Assembly (NCBI GenBank): GCA_942490945.1 | Contig: CALNYZ010000018.1 | Span: forward strand, 1,922,001-1,986,000 | Direction: 5' to 3' | DNA from: CALNYZ01 sp942490945 | Lineage (GTDB): Bacteria > Pseudomonadota > Gammaproteobacteria > UBA6429 > Thiohalophilaceae | Length of the DNA: 64,000 bases | In this document: one piece after another, positions 27,834-35,105 of the stretch | How the letters are laid out: every line of letters begins with the position of its first letter | Position numbering within the stretch: the stretch's first letter is position 1 | The notes under the pieces: generated by a model | The model's input: only the letters and a program-made list of their open reading frames with translations | Told to the model about the DNA's origin: nothing | The model's database searches: none | Made by a program: the position numbers and the translations under genes

Positions 27834-28352
27834 TTATTCCTTTAATTCAATTGAGTCCCAAACACATACTGTACCTAACAAACCATCTTCAACTTCAATA
27901 CGTTCACGATCATTTGTCAGCTCACACCTAAAATTAACTGGCTTACCACCTAGTTCGCCATAGTTTTCTGTACTTCCTTTACCCATTGTCCAAATTACAT
28001 ACTCTTGCCCATTGTAAAAAACGCGTATTGTTTGACTCATTATAAATTGCGTTAGTTTGCTAACGGTGACCTTGTCTTTTACAATTGGTAACTTGAAATA
28101 GCCTTGCCCGTCCGTCATTGTAGTATCAGTTTCGCCTTTCTCGTCTTTCCAAGTAAGCGTTCTTAACACTTTGGCACCAGTAGCTGGTTCACCTTTAAAT
28201 GTAATTTTCCCTTCGAAAGGTGAACTTATTACAACTTCCTTTTCAGGGTGGCTAAAAAAAGACATGGGAAACACCTCAGTAGTAATTAGAGCTAGCAGAA
28301 AACAAATAGGTAACAGGCGAATTCGTTTTTTATTTTTAATTATTATTGTCAT
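27834..28352 (-). CDS. DUF6795-like membrane-anchored protein (lipase-2 cluster, copy B)
   Basis: A 172-residue protein with an N-terminal hydrophobic segment (LLPICFLLALITTEVFP) that could be a signal peptide or anchor, then KITFKGEPATGAKVLRTLTW, TDGQGYFKLPIV, FIMSQTIRVFYNGQEYVIW, FRCELTN and GTVCVW. It lacks the CxFS cysteine present in copies C-E and resembles copy A at 28878. Its stop is three bases before the lipase start; this is the copy positioned like a classic cognate immunity partner. Confidence 0.75.
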   Translation of the reverse strand: MTIIIKNKKRIRLLPICFLLALITTEVFPMSFFSHPEKEVVISSPFEGKITFKGEPATGAKVLRTLTWKDEKGETDTTMTDGQGYFKLPIVKDKVTVSKLTQFIMSQTIRVFYNGQEYVIWTMGKGSTENYGELGGKPVNFRCELTNDRERIEVEDGLLGTVCVWDSIELKE

Positions 28353-28482
28353 ATGTCACCAAATTATGACATGGGTCACATTCTAAAAAACAGGCAATAG
28401 CGCACACTTTTTGTTACTACATTATTTCTACCTAATATTATGGTTATTTATTAATCATATTGTATTTTTTGATTATAACTTC

Positions 28483-28800
28483 CTAGGTAAATAGCGGTTT
28501 CAGAATCGCATATGGGATGCTTAAATAATAACCAATAACAATTGTGATGATATAGGAGCCGAATCGTTTGGCTATGGCAGGTATATACAGTACAAACAAA
28601 ACGATCAGAGTAATACCCCAAAGCAATATGTATACTTTCCAGCCTAATTCTGTACTCACACAAAATACAAAAAAGCTTACCGCTACCATTATGGCTGAAG
28701 GATAAGTATCTCTGAGTTTTAATATTTTTGTATCAGCAGATAAATTATTCATCGCTAGCTTCGCTCGTGCACTAAAAATAAATACGAGATACGCGAGCAA
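28483..28800 (-). CDS. Small membrane protein inside the lipase-2 cluster
   Basis: A 105-residue frame with three or four hydrophobic helices. The start is uncertain: the open frame begins with a TTG at 28800 and has its first ATG at 28752, neither with a good ribosome site, and the hydrophobic frame continues further upstream without an ATG. It may be a short gene or a decayed one. Lies between DUF6795-like copies A and B on the same strand. Confidence 0.45.
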   Translation of the reverse strand: MLAYLVFIFSARAKLAMNNLSADTKILKLRDTYPSAIMVAVSFFVFCVSTELGWKVYILLWGITLIVLFVLYIPAIAKRFGSYIITIVIGYYLSIPYAILKPLFT

Positions 28801-28877
28801 GAACAGGATTGCAAATTGGGTTATCGTAATAATAGTCTTATTTCCTGTTACTTTGTATTGATGTTAATACTATGAGT

Positions 28878-29399
28878 CTAATCACTTTTATCTTTTAATT
28901 CGCTCCATGTACATAATGTACCTAATTGGCCGTCGCCACCTTCTATCAACTTGAACTCATTAGTCAACTCGCATCTAAAACCGACCGGATGACCATCCAG
29001 TTCGCCATACATACCTTTATCCCATTTGGCTTTTGCCCATATTGAATATTCTTTTCCATCATACTGCACCATCATATCTTGTGATATAACGAATTCACCG
29101 AGTTTGCTAAGTTTAAGATTTTTTTTCACGGCTTCTAATTTGAAATGGCCGCTTGTGTCGGTAACGGTACTATCTGTTGTATTCTCAGTTTCAAACCATG
29201 TTAGAGTTCGTATAACCTTTGCACCTGAAACAGGTTTATTGTTCAAGGTAATCACCCCTTCGAAAGGTGAACTCAAGACTATTTCCTCTTCCGGATGGCT
29301 TAATAACGACATAGCAGTCCCCTCAACTGAATAGATAATGAATGTAGATGATAATAAAAAAATAAAAATGGACGTTATTGTTATACTTCTATACATCAT
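28878..29399 (-). CDS. DUF6795-like membrane-anchored protein (lipase-2 cluster, copy A)
   Basis: A 173-residue protein from the ATG at 29399, chosen because AAGGA lies just before it; an earlier ATG at 29426 has no site. N-terminal signal segment (ITITSIFIFLLSSTFIIY), then EGVITLNNKPVSGAKVIRTL, TDTSGHFKLEAV, FVISQDMMVQYDGKEYSIW, FRCELTN and GTLCTW. Closest in layout to copy B. It is the first gene of the lipase-2 cluster in transcription order. Confidence 0.75.
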   Translation of the reverse strand: MMYRSITITSIFIFLLSSTFIIYSVEGTAMSLLSHPEEEIVLSSPFEGVITLNNKPVSGAKVIRTLTWFETENTTDSTVTDTSGHFKLEAVKKNLKLSKLGEFVISQDMMVQYDGKEYSIWAKAKWDKGMYGELDGHPVGFRCELTNEFKLIEGGDGQLGTLCTWSELKDKSD

Positions 29400-29551
29400 G
29401 ATGTCCTTGTATTTATGATGTCTCATGACATAGCCCGAATATACTAAATCTCACATAAAAATACGAAAAGATACCTCGCATTTCACAAAATCTATCCTGG
29501 CTAAATAGACTGCCTTTCGACTTGTGCTCATTTTTAACCATATAAAAGCTA

Positions 29552-30010
29552 TCACCCATGCTTCCACACAATCAACATCGCCCCGGCAAAGATCAAGGCA
29601 CCTCCCAATAATACTGTCCAGTCGAGGTGATTTTGCCGATATAGCAGCCAGGCAATGAGTGCGATAAACAGCGGATAGGTAATATCCAGCAAGGCGGCAA
29701 TCGTGGCATTGGGACTTAATTGCATCGCGATGTATAACAGGCAAGCCGCCACCAGCGTGGTACACATCAACACCAGCAGTGACACCCTTACCTCGTTATC
29801 GGCCTGCCACAGTGTGATGATATTGGCGCCAATCTTCTGGTACATAAACGGCATGAGGAAAAAAATCGGTAATGCGGTCACAGCAAACAGGGTTAAGGGT
29901 GTGTACACATCCTTCGGCAAGGCATTCGATACTTTTACCACCATATTAAAATGCAACCCCCAAACGACAGCTGCACTGAGTGAAAACAACCACCACGGCC
30001 AGGTAAACAT
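29552..30010 (-). CDS. Small EamA/DMT-type membrane protein
   Basis: A 152-residue protein with five membrane helices, equal to roughly one EamA repeat plus a helix (MFTWPWWLFSLSAAVVWGLH at the start; LLDITYPLFIALIAWLLYRQ and GGALIFAGAMLIVWK at the end). Half-size members of the drug/metabolite transporter superfamily work as dimers. AAGGAG precedes the ATG at 30010. Single gene. Substrate unknown. Confidence 0.85.
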   Translation of the reverse strand: MFTWPWWLFSLSAAVVWGLHFNMVVKVSNALPKDVYTPLTLFAVTALPIFFLMPFMYQKIGANIITLWQADNEVRVSLLVLMCTTLVAACLLYIAMQLSPNATIAALLDITYPLFIALIAWLLYRQNHLDWTVLLGGALIFAGAMLIVWKHG

Positions 30011-30123
30011 ATCGTACTCCTTGAACTGTCAACAGCTTGTTAGAATGTCCAAATATAATATAAAACAGCGAGCAGAACCGAATAGAAAATTACAATTTGT
30101 ATGATACTTTCGATTTTTTCATA

Positions 30124-30375
30124 CTATTTATCACGTGATCGCAGCGGGGCAAATAAATACTCCAGCCCGTTGAGTTTGATTTCGTACAACACACCCAACA
30201 TTTCACCCAGCTCGCCTTTGGGGAAACCCTGCTTGGCAAACCACACCACGTACGGCTCAGGTAAATCAATCAGCAATTGACCTTTGTATTTACCAAACGG
30301 CATGCGGTAACGCGCAAGCTTGAGGAGTTGTGCTTGTGGTGTATTTGTTGCCGTCTTATCGGATGAATCGTTCAT
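30124..30375 (-). CDS. DUF3820-family small protein
   Basis: An 83-residue protein with the DUF3820 core MPFGKYKGQLLIDLPEPYVVWF followed by FPKGELGEMLGVLYEIKLNGL. The fold is found as a stand-alone protein and beside exonuclease domains; a putative nucleic-acid role is sometimes proposed, but nothing here proves it. ATG at 30375. Confidence 0.82.
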   Translation of the reverse strand: MNDSSDKTATNTPQAQLLKLARYRMPFGKYKGQLLIDLPEPYVVWFAKQGFPKGELGEMLGVLYEIKLNGLEYLFAPLRSRDK

Positions 30376-30543
30376 TTATCATTAAAAAATTCATTATAAT
30401 AAATACACATCATTCCAAGCCTTATAAACAAATTCAGTCGTACTCATTTTATTCTTGCCAACTCTTTTATTGTTGTGATTATCCTTGATACGCGCACCTG
30501 GCTTATTGTGTATATCAGAATTTCCAGATTTGGATTTTGCTTC

Positions 30544-30726
30544 TTAGCCATATTGTTGCAATTGCTTTTTCAGTTCCTTTTTCGCGATATCACGTTCCCG
30601 AGCGCGCCCGCCGCGAATAGCGTCAACCAACACAAGTAACTGGTAGAGCTCGTCATCATTTCTGGCGCAACTATCCCTCTGCTTGTATTGCGGCGAAACA
30701 GTTTTTCTTATACTACGTTCTGCAAG
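30544..30726 (-). pseudogene. Decayed 3' end of a gene
   Basis: Sixty codons open on the minus strand without a start, ending TAA at 30544. The C-terminal part (DDELYQLLVLVDAIRGGRA, then RERDIAKKELKKQLQQYG) looks like the conserved tail of stand-alone nucleotidyltransferase/wHTH regulators, but the catalytic part is absent. It follows the HEPN gene stop by 12 bases, so it is probably the relic of a further gene of the same operon or of an earlier module. Confidence 0.45.
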
Positions 30727-30738
30727 CTATAATTTGTA

Positions 30739-31179
30739 TTAATCAAGCAATTCGGATTTGTTATCTTTTATCCACTGTTTGATATGGTTCAATAATTTCT
30801 CTGCATAAACGATACATTCATTGACTGCGCTATCCGGCACAATATCGCCAGTGTAATCAGCGGCATTGCGTTGTTTTCTCAGTGCATCCAGAACTATTAC
30901 AGTTTTATTATCCAGATTAACCGTTTGTCTGAGTACCTGAATCATCGTCATATGATGTCCGGGTTTACTGGTGAGCGTCCTATATCCATTTGCCTGCAAG
31001 GCGGCATTCGATAGTTGCATAATCGCTTTATAAGCAGCATCAAATCTGTTTTCAGCACTTATTTGTTTAACATGCGAATCAGCTATATTCCGTTCTGCCG
31101 AGGTCAATAGACGACTGATAACACTGGCATCGGCTTCAATTTTCTCTAATGTTTTCCCAACTAAATTATCCAGGCTCAT
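30739..31179 (-). CDS. HEPN-domain protein of a HEPN/MNT pair
   Basis: A 146-residue all-helical protein. Helices with AYKAIMQLSNAALQANGYR and a C-terminal VLDALRKQRNAADYTGD match HEPN proteins; the usual R-x4-6-H ribonuclease motif reads R-N-A-A-D-Y here, so the His is absent. This RN-AADY form is seen in a subset of HEPN proteins paired with nucleotidyltransferases. The gene overlaps the MNT gene by 14 bases, the standard arrangement for such toxin-antitoxin pairs. Whether it is a toxin here is uncertain. Confidence 0.75.
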   Translation of the reverse strand: MSLDNLVGKTLEKIEADASVISRLLTSAERNIADSHVKQISAENRFDAAYKAIMQLSNAALQANGYRTLTSKPGHHMTMIQVLRQTVNLDNKTVIVLDALRKQRNAADYTGDIVPDSAVNECIVYAEKLLNHIKQWIKDNKSELLD

Positions 31180-31759
31180 TTATGTCTCCCATCACATCCA
31201 TTTGTGGTTTTGACAATATTTCCTTTATAAACGCCTGTTTTTTATTTTTCATTTGCGTCCATTCCTCTTTGCTGTATATTTTTGGATTAATTTGCCGCCC
31301 TAAGGTCTCCTGCACTTCGTAAAGATCTGACACGACTTCAGTGTATCCAACATCGCCAATTATCATCAAATCAATATCACTTCCTGAGGTTTCTTTACCG
31401 CTTGCAACAGATCCAAAAATAAATGCCCGGTTAATATGATCAGCATTATGTAAAAGCGCTGATTTGATGGCATCGACAATGCCAAATGTCTTCCTAACGA
31501 TACCAATCAAATCATCATATATAGGGCATTCTGTGTTTGCGCTGTAATGATGCTGGTTACCCACTTTCGTCATGTTGATGATGCCCGCCGCTAACATACG
31601 ATCGAGCTCACGTTTAATTGTCGCCACACCCATCCCCGTTGATCGTATGATTTCTTTGGTATAGAAACTTTTTTCCGGGTGTGAATACAACAGTCCCAGC
31701 ACTTTTTGCTGCGTCTTCGTAAATAACGCGTCGGCTAACTTACCCATATCCCTGTCCAT
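31166..31759 (-). CDS. Winged-helix plus minimal nucleotidyltransferase (MNT) protein
   Basis: A 197-residue fusion. Residues about 8-75 form a winged-helix DNA-binding domain (QQKVLGLLYSHPEKSFYTKE, GVATIKRELDRMLAAGII). Residues 110-197 are an MNT domain with GSVASGKETSGSDIDL at 116-131; Gly116, Ser117, Asp128 and Asp130 are the expected catalytic residues. It partners the overlapping HEPN gene: family knowledge says the MNT enzyme modifies (AMPylates) the HEPN toxin. The wHTH probably binds the repeats just upstream (31761-31806) to control the operon. Confidence 0.85.
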   Translation of the reverse strand: MDRDMGKLADALFTKTQQKVLGLLYSHPEKSFYTKEIIRSTGMGVATIKRELDRMLAAGIINMTKVGNQHHYSANTECPIYDDLIGIVRKTFGIVDAIKSALLHNADHINRAFIFGSVASGKETSGSDIDLMIIGDVGYTEVVSDLYEVQETLGRQINPKIYSKEEWTQMKNKKQAFIKEILSKPQMDVMGDINEPG

Positions 31760-31760
31760 A

Positions 31761-31806
31761 GATAGTTCATATAATATGTACGATAGTTCATATTTAGTGA
31801 ACTATC
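31761..31806. promoter_or_regulatory. Operator repeats upstream of the wHTH-MNT/HEPN operon
   Basis: GATAGTTCATAT occurs twice in the same orientation (31761-31772, 31782-31793; 21-base period), and GATAGTTCA recurs inverted as TGAACTATC at 31798-31806, making a 9-bp arm palindrome with a 7-base centre (31782-31806). It starts one base upstream of the wHTH-MNT start codon, the expected place for an autoregulatory operator. Confidence 0.65.
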
Positions 31807-31916
31807 AACCCTATCTAACGCTAGTTAGCCATTATTTATCAAATTTTAATTATATATCAATAGGTTATCTGGATAAGGTCGTATCAAGCAGAAGCTACCA
31901 CCGTATCTGCCGGTCA

Positions 31917-32483
31917 TCATTCGTCACAATACTCGCGTAACAAATCATTCGTTTGTGCAAGATCAAAATTTTCCGGGTCAAAATCACCACCACTCCATTC
32001 AAGCAAGTCCTCATGGTCTGGATGTGATGGATCCGAAATCGCTTCCAAAAATTGTTCATAACCCGGTGGGCCACCTACATCCTCCATGGGGCAGGCACGT
32101 TCCCCAGCAAGACAAAGCGGTAATACTGCATCTGGTACAAAGGGTAATATTTTTTCCAGCACCACTTCATGCTCCCAACCATCACCAAAATCATATACAT
32201 AGTTCAGCTTGTCATTGGCCTTTTTCAACACCTGATCCAAACGAAAGTCGAGTTCGTCTTTAATGTCCGAAGGAAATTCTTCATCAGGTACACCGTACCG
32301 AACTTTTCCATTTGAAAATTCATGCAAGTGTGAATCCGTCCAGCCCATCACTATCTGCAATGCAATATGCAAGTCTTCCAGCGTGTCGGTACTCAAAATC
32401 TGCAATTTGCGCCAAATAGGCGGCTGCATATATTTCAACGTAACGTTGAGTTGATAAATTGATCGTAATGCGCGTGCTGTCAT
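31917..32483 (-). CDS. Plasmid pRiA4b ORF-3-like family protein
   Basis: A 188-residue protein with YQLNVTLKYMQPPIWRKLQI near the start, LHIALQIVMGWTDSHLHEF, YVYDFGDGWEHEVVLEKI and EDVGGPPGYEQFLEAISDP, the complete pRiA4b ORF-3-like pattern. The start is the ATG at 32483, with GAGGAGG eight bases upstream; an upstream TTG lies at 32510. Family function is unknown, but it is common in accessory DNA. Single gene. Confidence 0.88.
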   Translation of the reverse strand: MTARALRSIYQLNVTLKYMQPPIWRKLQILSTDTLEDLHIALQIVMGWTDSHLHEFSNGKVRYGVPDEEFPSDIKDELDFRLDQVLKKANDKLNYVYDFGDGWEHEVVLEKILPFVPDAVLPLCLAGERACPMEDVGGPPGYEQFLEAISDPSHPDHEDLLEWSGGDFDPENFDLAQTNDLLREYCDE

Positions 32484-32538
32484 TTGCTCTGCCTCCTCAT
32501 TCTCCGCCAACAGGCCCTGTGTTCTGAGCCACTATATT

Positions 32539-33456
32539 TTATTTTTTATACCCCGCCTGCGCCCGGTGATCCGGGATCTCAAACAACGCCAGCCCATTAC
32601 GATAGGCGATGTTCGCCGCAACATCGGCCGGCAGATCGACTAGCCAGTCACGGTATTCACTCATATACGTGCGAAACTTGTGCCAGTACGCGCTGCTGTA
32701 GGTCCCACTGCCAACCAACACCCGATCAGGGTATTTTAACATTAACGCTTTCCAGGCGGGGTCCAGTTTGCCACGTGGTGCAACACTGCGTCGGTGAGAA
32801 ATCTCCACCCACAAGCGCGGGTAGTAGTCGAGCAGAGGTTCGATCTTTTCCGGTGGCACATCAATGCCTGCATGGGCCCAGAGTACACGCAGTGTTGGTT
32901 GCTGCGAAAATATATGTGTGATGGCGACCGCGTCAGAGCGGGTATGAAAAACCAGCCGATGTTTCGCGGCCAGCTCCAGCACGCGCTGTGCCACGGGGGT
33001 TTTCGCCTGGGCATCAAATAAGAAAACTTCGCCAATACCACGGTAAGGACGCTGCCGGATTTCGCTTTCAATAAAATCAAGCATCTGCTTGTTCTCGTAC
33101 CAGGTATCACGGTCTGCCCGGCTAAACGCCGGCACTAACATCGGTATCACACGCACCGGATCTTTGGCAAATAAGCGCCAGGTGCCTTCGTTCGGTATGC
33201 TACTCACCAGTAACCACGGGACGTTCAATTCCTCCGCCGTATTCACGATGGCCTCGACCGGAATTCGTGACCAGGCCTCCTCGTTATAAAGTACCTGCGC
33301 ATCAAAAATGGGTGGCGAATAGGTTGGCTTCCACAGGGCGAACATCAGCAGCGCAACCGGCAAACTCAGAAACACCAGCGCACGCCCCAAGCGCGTACGG
33401 TGAAAAAAATAGCCCAGCAGTCGCAGACCCAGAATAAAAGTGTGGACAATTCTCAA
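32539..33456 (-). CDS. Membrane-anchored amidohydrolase-like protein
   Basis: A 305-residue protein with an N-terminal membrane helix (about 24-42) and a TIM-barrel-like body resembling amidohydrolase-2 proteins (KHRLVFHTRSDAV, LRVLWAHAGIDVPPEKI, PRLWVEISHRRSV, PDRVLVGSGTYSSAYW, NGLALF). The usual metal ligands are only partly visible: HTR and WAHAG remain but the HxH near the N-terminus is not obvious, so it may be non-catalytic. A TTG start at 33456 is supported by a perfect GGAGGT site nine bases upstream. Confidence 0.72.
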   Translation of the reverse strand: MRIVHTFILGLRLLGYFFHRTRLGRALVFLSLPVALLMFALWKPTYSPPIFDAQVLYNEEAWSRIPVEAIVNTAEELNVPWLLVSSIPNEGTWRLFAKDPVRVIPMLVPAFSRADRDTWYENKQMLDFIESEIRQRPYRGIGEVFLFDAQAKTPVAQRVLELAAKHRLVFHTRSDAVAITHIFSQQPTLRVLWAHAGIDVPPEKIEPLLDYYPRLWVEISHRRSVAPRGKLDPAWKALMLKYPDRVLVGSGTYSSAYWHKFRTYMSEYRDWLVDLPADVAANIAYRNGLALFEIPDHRAQAGYKK

Positions 33457-33630
33457 GCGTGAATGACCTCCACAAACAACTTGAGTATAGATGCGAATGG
33501 CTAGAGCGAAAAGGCAGGATCAGGGCACACCATTCTCTACGATGCGTAAAATCTGTGTGACAGCAACGAAGACCGGGGTTTAAAAGTTTACAGACGGTAT
33601 CGCATCATCATGCCGATCTGCCTTGTCATT

Positions 33631-35001
33631 TTATTTTTTTTGTTCCTGCATTTTCATAATAATCTCGCCTGTTTTATTACCCTCGGACGTACCATCAGAA
33701 TAATTTCTAATATAATCAAAAACATCTTTCTGACTAACCTTCACTATCTGCCCTGCATGAAGGTCGGGTATGTCATAGGGGTCATTTTTCAACAAACCTT
33801 CTATATCATTACCTTTCCATTTGCTCACCTCAACCCACATCCACTCATTGCGGCCATCAGGGGTAGGAAACGGCGCTTTTACCTGAATAAATTCTCCGGG
33901 TCTTAAACCTGCATTAAAAGCCTTACGCAAAGACGGCAGTTTGGCTTTTGCTGCTTTACTGGCAGCTATCAATGCCTCATTGTGTTTTATATAGGCTATC
34001 GAATCTTCTGCACCAAATAATGCTGACATCATTGCATCCAACCTGGCATGTCTATCCGGACCAGGATAACGATCAAATCTTATTTCAATCAGACGATTGT
34101 CGGGATCCCCATCTTCCCAGACACCTTGTATTAACGTTAGATGAGCAATGGCTTTGGCATTATCCTTGAGTGCCTTTAATTGAGGCTCACGCACAGCCGG
34201 GTGTTTGATTGCTTTTATATTCAAATCAAACATGCCGGGTTTATTAAATGACGCACCTTCTGCCATTGCTTGAGAAAAAAGATTTATGATATGACCAACA
34301 TTGCGATTTGATGACCAGGGAAAATTATCGACTACCACATCGGGCAGACCAACTTTCGCCATACCCAGGGAAATTGCTCTTACAAACTCACCACTCTTAT
34401 AGGCATGGATTGTCGTATGTGTCGATATATCTGGCACACCACCTTTCCATTTACCAAGCCGTTCATCATGCCATGCATCCGCAGTAAACACCTCACGGGT
34501 CATTTCATCCCAGAGTAAACCATCAGTCTCGCGAGCAAGGTCCTCCAGTAATTTCGTTGCTTCGCGCAAACCACTCCAAACATACTGTTTAGGGTGACTA
34601 AAATTAAGAATCAATGCCTGTGGTGATTTTTGTAACGCTAGCGCCTGCGCCCTGCTAAGCCCATGACCAAAATACTTCAATGAATCAAGATCTGGTGGCA
34701 GATAGTTCTTTAGAACATCTTTTTCCAGCTTTGCCTGGATAAGCATTTTCCCGGGTGATTCAGGTATTTTATCGACGAGCGTGTATTTCAACCCTTTCTT
34801 AGCAAGGTGTTTTTGCAGCACTTTTAGAGGATTTTTATTTGGTATTTTCAAAAAATAGAGAGCGTACTGAAAATGAATTGATTTGGACATGGGCGAACCG
34901 GCCGGAACCAGCGGTTGTCGAGGCGCCGCTGTTATTAATGATGGTAGCGAGCCGATAATGACCAGCGCGATAATAAATTGCTTAGGTTTTATAATATACA
35001 T
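33631..35001 (-). CDS. Exported protein with C-terminal DUF2314-like domain
   Basis: A 456-residue protein. A signal peptide covers about residues 1-26 (QFIIALVIIGSLPSLITA). The middle is unassigned (KSPQALILNFSHP, DGLLWDEMTREVFTADAWHD, VDNFPWSSNRNVGHIINLFS). The last 80 residues (PGEFIQVKAPFPTPDG, NEWMWVEVSKWKGNDIEGLL, GQIVKVSQKDVFDYI) match DUF2314. The ATG at 35001 is chosen over a TTG at 35052. Probably periplasmic; function unknown. Confidence 0.75.
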   Translation of the reverse strand: MYIIKPKQFIIALVIIGSLPSLITAAPRQPLVPAGSPMSKSIHFQYALYFLKIPNKNPLKVLQKHLAKKGLKYTLVDKIPESPGKMLIQAKLEKDVLKNYLPPDLDSLKYFGHGLSRAQALALQKSPQALILNFSHPKQYVWSGLREATKLLEDLARETDGLLWDEMTREVFTADAWHDERLGKWKGGVPDISTHTTIHAYKSGEFVRAISLGMAKVGLPDVVVDNFPWSSNRNVGHIINLFSQAMAEGASFNKPGMFDLNIKAIKHPAVREPQLKALKDNAKAIAHLTLIQGVWEDGDPDNRLIEIRFDRYPGPDRHARLDAMMSALFGAEDSIAYIKHNEALIAASKAAKAKLPSLRKAFNAGLRPGEFIQVKAPFPTPDGRNEWMWVEVSKWKGNDIEGLLKNDPYDIPDLHAGQIVKVSQKDVFDYIRNYSDGTSEGNKTGEIIMKMQEQKK

Positions 35002-35105
35002 AACAGTTCCCAGTATAAAAATAATAAAAATGCAATGAATTGTGACAAACAAAAGCTATCGTCTAATTATCATTAAATCGATAGCATTAATTTCGTTCAT
35101 CTTAT

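Noticed and set aside
28353..28372. ATGTCA-N8-TGACAT inverted repeat upstream of DUF6795-like copy B
   Set aside because: It abuts the start codon within an operon and the spacer is eight bases rather than six, so it is not a CRP-type site; kept only as a curiosity.
29451..29765. 104-codon minus-strand frame
   Set aside because: It overlaps the EamA-like gene in another frame and has no signals; treated as a shadow.
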